DNA of 64,000 bases from Bradyrhizobium diversitatis (GTDB taxonomy: Bacteria > Pseudomonadota > Alphaproteobacteria > Rhizobiales > Xanthobacteraceae), in NCBI RefSeq assembly GCF_016031635.1, contig NZ_JACEGD010000011.1:310001-374000 (forward strand), read 5' to 3'. This document shows, in pieces, positions 61,470 to 64,000 of this stretch. The first letter of the stretch is position 1. Each line of letters begins with the position of its first letter. The translations under genes and the position numbers were made by a program. Under the pieces are notes generated by a model that was not told where the DNA came from, ran no database searches, and worked only from the letters and a program-made list of their open reading frames with translations.

Positions 61470-62018
61470 ATGGCGCGCAAGCCAGCCAAGACGAGGCCAG
61501 CCAAGACGAGGCCAGCCAGGACGAAGCCGGCCAAATCCAAGGTCGGCCCCGCCCTCACCCATATCGGCGCCTCCGGCGAGGCGCGGATGGTCGACGTCTC
61601 GGACAAGCCCGCGACCGAGCGGCTTGCTGTCGCGGAAGGCCGCGTCGTCATGACCAGGGCGACGCTCGACCTGATCGTATCCGGCAACGCCAAGAAAGGC
61701 GACGTGCTCGGCACCGCGCGTATCGCCGGCATCATGGCCGCCAAGCGCACCTCGGAGCTGATCCCGCTCTGTCATCCGCTCGCGCTGTCGAAGGTCATCG
61801 TCGATATCGAGCCTGACGCCAAGCTGCCGGGCTGCGTGGTACGGGCCAGCGTGAAGGTGACCGGACCGACCGGCGTCGAGATGGAGGCGCTCACGGCGGT
61901 CTCGGTCGCCTGCCTCACCATCTACGACATGATCAAGGCGGTCGAGCGCGGCGTGCGCATCGAAGACATCCACCTGGTCGAGAAGCTCGGCGGCAAATCC
62001 GGCCACTACCGCGCCTGA
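61470..62018 (+). CDS. moaC: Cyclic pyranopterin monophosphate synthase
   Basis: Acts after MoaA in molybdenum cofactor synthesis, making cyclic pyranopterin monophosphate. The conserved part has [14 protein letters not shown], catalytic Lys in DMIKAVERG and [14 protein letters not shown] at the C-terminus. Unlike most MoaC (about 160 residues) it has a ~24-residue basic N-terminal extension, [18 protein letters not shown], produced by a 15-bp tandem repeat. Internal starts within the repeat are absent, so the extension is probably translated unless initiation uses a non-ATG codon further in. Confidence 0.95.
   Translation: MARKPAKTRPAKTRPARTKPAKSKVGPALTHIGASGEARMVDVSDKPATERLAVAEGRVVMTRATLDLIVSGNAKKGDVLGTARIAGIMAAKRTSELIPLCHPLALSKVIVDIEPDAKLPGCVVRASVKVTGPTGVEMEALTAVSVACLTIYDMIKAVERGVRIEDIHLVEKLGGKSGHYRA
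61481..61540 (+). repeat. 15-bp tandem repeat inside the moaC N-terminus
   Basis: Two perfect copies of GCCAGCCAAGACGAG (61481-61495 and 61496-61510), one near-copy (61511-61525, two substitutions) and one degenerate copy (61526-61540). Each encodes the five-residue unit PAKTR or a variant. The number of copies could vary between strains by slippage. Confidence 0.9.
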
Positions 62019-62194
62019 AACCGCTTGCTGCGGCGAACCGCCTCTCGCGCGGCGCACATCGATTGCTTTTGAGCGCGGCCTTTCATGTTGCGTTAACCGC
62101 GCTTCCTAACTTTGCCTCCACACCGTTCCCGTAAACCAACGGATGTTTCCAGGGCCAAGAATTGATCCTGAGGTGTGCCCGGCAATGATCCAGC

Positions 62195-64000
62195 ATGATG
62201 ACGAAATTCGGCAGTCGCCTCTTTGACCAAGCCTTCGTGCGCGGCGGACCGATCCGCTGGCTGGTGGTGGGCGGCACGCTGCTGATCGCGGCCATCGCCA
62301 TCGGCTCTGTCCTGATGGCGCAGAATTTCCGCGAGCGGGCGCTGCGCAACTCCGGCCGCGAGCTGGAAAACACCGTGCTGCTGCTCGCTCATCATTTCGA
62401 TCAGCAGTTGCAGGATTTCGCGGTCATCCAGAAGGATTTCGTCGACCACGTCCGTTCGATCGGAATCACGACCGGGGAAGACTATCGCAAGCGCCTTTCG
62501 GGCGAGGACGTCCACCGGATGCTGCGGTCGAAGATCGAGGCGCTGCCCTACATCGGCGGCGTCAACGTCACCGATGCCGAAGGCAATCTGATCAATTCGT
62601 CGACGGCATGGCCGGCTCCCAAGGTGAACGTGGCCGATCGCGCCTACTTCCGCACCTTCAAATACGATCCCTTTTCGCCTGATGTCCTGATCGAGCCGCT
62701 GCATAGCCGCGTCTCGGGCGCATGGACCATCCTGGTGGCCCGGAAGATCGTCGGGCCCAGCGGCGAGTTCCTCGGTGTCGTCGGACGCGGCATCGAACCA
62801 GCCAACTTCGAGAAATTCTTCGCCTCCGTCGTGCTCGGCGAAGGCGCGACGATCTCGATGCTGCATCGCGACGGCACGCTGCTCGCCCGTTATCCCCATT
62901 CCAGCGAACTGATGGGACGTAATTTCAAGACCGGTTCGTTCGCACATCAGAGGATTTTCGGCCTCGATCACTTCGCCGGCCGCTTCACGAGCCCCGTCGA
63001 CGGCGAGGACCGGCTGATCTCGGCGCGTGCCCTGCCGCACTTCCCGATCCTGATGATGGCCAGCACGACGCGCGCGGCGGCCCTGACCGACTGGCGGGAA
63101 CAGATCGGCATCCTGATCTCGGTCGCCGCCTCTTCCGCGCTCGCCATCGCAGGCGTGCTGATTGCGATCGTGCGCAAGCTGCTGGAGCAGCACCGCCTTT
63201 CGCGCGAACGGCTGACGCTGGAGAAACAGCGGCTCGACCGCGCCGTCAACAACATGACGCAAGGCCTCTTGCTGTTCGACGCCGAGCAGCGGCTCGTGGT
63301 CTGCAACCAGCGCTATCTCGAGATGTACGGTTTGTCGGCCAAGGTCGTGAAGCCCGGCTCCCGTTTCCGCGACATCATCGCTCATCGCAAGGCGACCGGC
63401 TCGTTCACCGGCGACGTCGACGCCTACGTCGCGCGCGTCCTGAAGGACATTCATCTCCGCAACTCCATGGTGGTCGATACCGCCGATGGCCGCTCGATCC
63501 ACATCCTCAACGAACCGCTCGCGGATGGCGGCTGGGTGGCGACCCATGAGGACATCACGGAGCGCCGTCGCATCGAGGAGCGCATCACCCACCTCGCCCA
63601 TTACGACGCGCTCACGGATCTGCCCAACCGCGCCATGTTCCACGAGCATCTGCGGCAAGAGCTGGCCGCGATCCGCGACGGCGAGCAGGTCGCGGTGCAT
63701 TACATCGACATCGACGAGTTCAAGGGCGTCAACGACGCGCTCGGCCATCTCGTCGGCGACGAGCTGTTGAAATCGGTAGCCGCGAGCCTCCAGCGCTGTG
63801 CAGGCCCGGCGGACTTCGTGGCGCGACTCGGTGGCGACGAATTCGCCATCGTGCAGAGCGCGGTGATGTCGCCGGACCAGGTCGACGAACTCGTCGCGCG
63901 AGTCTTCGAGACCATCCGCACGCCGTTCGACTGCATGGGCCATCATCTCACCACCGACGCCAGCATCGGCATTGCGCTTGCGCCGGAACACGGAACGGTG
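62195..64000 (+). CDS. Membrane PAS-GGDEF diguanylate cyclase, truncated by the window end
   Basis: A signalling protein read for 602 residues with no stop before base 64000. Domains in order: TM1 (about 20-42), a periplasmic dCache-type domain (about 55-300) with IGGVNVTDAEGNLI and NVADRAYFRTF, TM2 (about 308-332), a PAS domain (MTQGLLLFDAEQRLVVCN), then GGDEF with LAHYDALTDLPNRAMF and an intact GGDEF motif at residues 546-550. It should therefore make cyclic di-GMP. A C-terminal EAL domain often follows in this architecture but lies beyond the window. The start is ATG at 62195 or 62198. Confidence 0.9.
   Translation, partial: MMTKFGSRLFDQAFVRGGPIRWLVVGGTLLIAAIAIGSVLMAQNFRERALRNSGRELENTVLLLAHHFDQQLQDFAVIQKDFVDHVRSIGITTGEDYRKRLSGEDVHRMLRSKIEALPYIGGVNVTDAEGNLINSSTAWPAPKVNVADRAYFRTFKYDPFSPDVLIEPLHSRVSGAWTILVARKIVGPSGEFLGVVGRGIEPANFEKFFASVVLGEGATISMLHRDGTLLARYPHSSELMGRNFKTGSFAHQRIFGLDHFAGRFTSPVDGEDRLISARALPHFPILMMASTTRAAALTDWREQIGILISVAASSALAIAGVLIAIVRKLLEQHRLSRERLTLEKQRLDRAVNNMTQGLLLFDAEQRLVVCNQRYLEMYGLSAKVVKPGSRFRDIIAHRKATGSFTGDVDAYVARVLKDIHLRNSMVVDTADGRSIHILNEPLADGGWVATHEDITERRRIEERITHLAHYDALTDLPNRAMFHEHLRQELAAIRDGEQVAVHYIDIDEFKGVNDALGHLVGDELLKSVAASLQRCAGPADFVARLGGDEFAIVQSAVMSPDQVDELVARVFETIRTPFDCMGHHLTTDASIGIALAPEHGTV

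Noticed and set aside
61470..62018. Possible assembly error in moaC because of the tandem repeat
   Set aside because: The frame is intact through the repeat and the conserved domain follows in phase, so a real repeat is the simpler reading.

Overview
The window is a high-GC (mid-60s %, by eye) alphaproteobacterial chromosome segment, almost certainly from Bradyrhizobium or a very close relative. The evidence is the gene content (an alphaproteobacterial pdhA-pdhB-pdhC-lpdA cluster with a lipoyl domain fused to PdhB, the unlinked trpD-trpC-moaC run, an ExoR-like Sel1 protein, a rhizobial PmtA-like methyltransferase, FixLJ/NodVW-type regulators) and several families of intergenic palindromes that I recognise from Bradyrhizobium genomes. 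Apart from repeats, it looks like core chromosome; I see no transposase, integrase, phage gene, tRNA, rRNA or CRISPR array.

Layout. 0-9.4 kb: argS, dgt, an IscA/ErpA-type protein, a membrane hybrid histidine kinase, xth, an exoR-like gene and ilvD. 9.4-10.8 kb: a gene-free mosaic of repeats. 10.8-14 kb (minus strand): a cobalamin riboswitch controlling a BtuB-like TonB receptor and a small unidentified multi-pass membrane protein. 14-21 kb: small Cys-pair and secreted proteins, a HAMP adenylate cyclase, a soluble lytic transglycosylase, and a tightly overlapped operon of one secreted and two zinc-ribbon-like proteins. 21-24.3 kb: a PAS sensor kinase, a FixJ-like regulator and a lone receiver. 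24.3-33 kb (minus): an orphan TTT/Bug binding protein, threonine synthase and the pyruvate dehydrogenase cluster, into which a cytosine-deaminase-like gene and a DUF5076 gene are inserted.

33-44 kb: between pdhA and eno, with ftsB in the middle, lies a catabolic-looking accessory block. It has an aldehyde dehydrogenase with an AcoR-like regulator that lacks the AAA+ domain, an AraC regulator divergent from a Baeyer-Villiger-type monooxygenase and a serine hydrolase, an FMN reductase, a Tat-exported metallo-hydrolase and an alcohol-dehydrogenase-like oxidoreductase. Together these could oxidise a ketone to an ester, cleave it and oxidise the alcohol and aldehyde products (inference). 44-64 kb: eno, a Vgb-like propeller protein, queF, a glutaminase-STAS-cNMP fusion, an MFS transporter, kdsA, a NIPSNAP protein, a two-component system with a PmtA-like methyltransferase, pyrG, secG, tpiA, a PpiD-like chaperone, trpD, trpC, moaC and a GGDEF protein cut by the window end.

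The most promising undescribed items are the riboswitch-controlled membrane protein next to btuB, the ATGA-coupled Cys-pair protein operon, and the Fcy1-like deaminase inside the PDH cluster. All function calls rest on reading motifs by eye; no database search was run.
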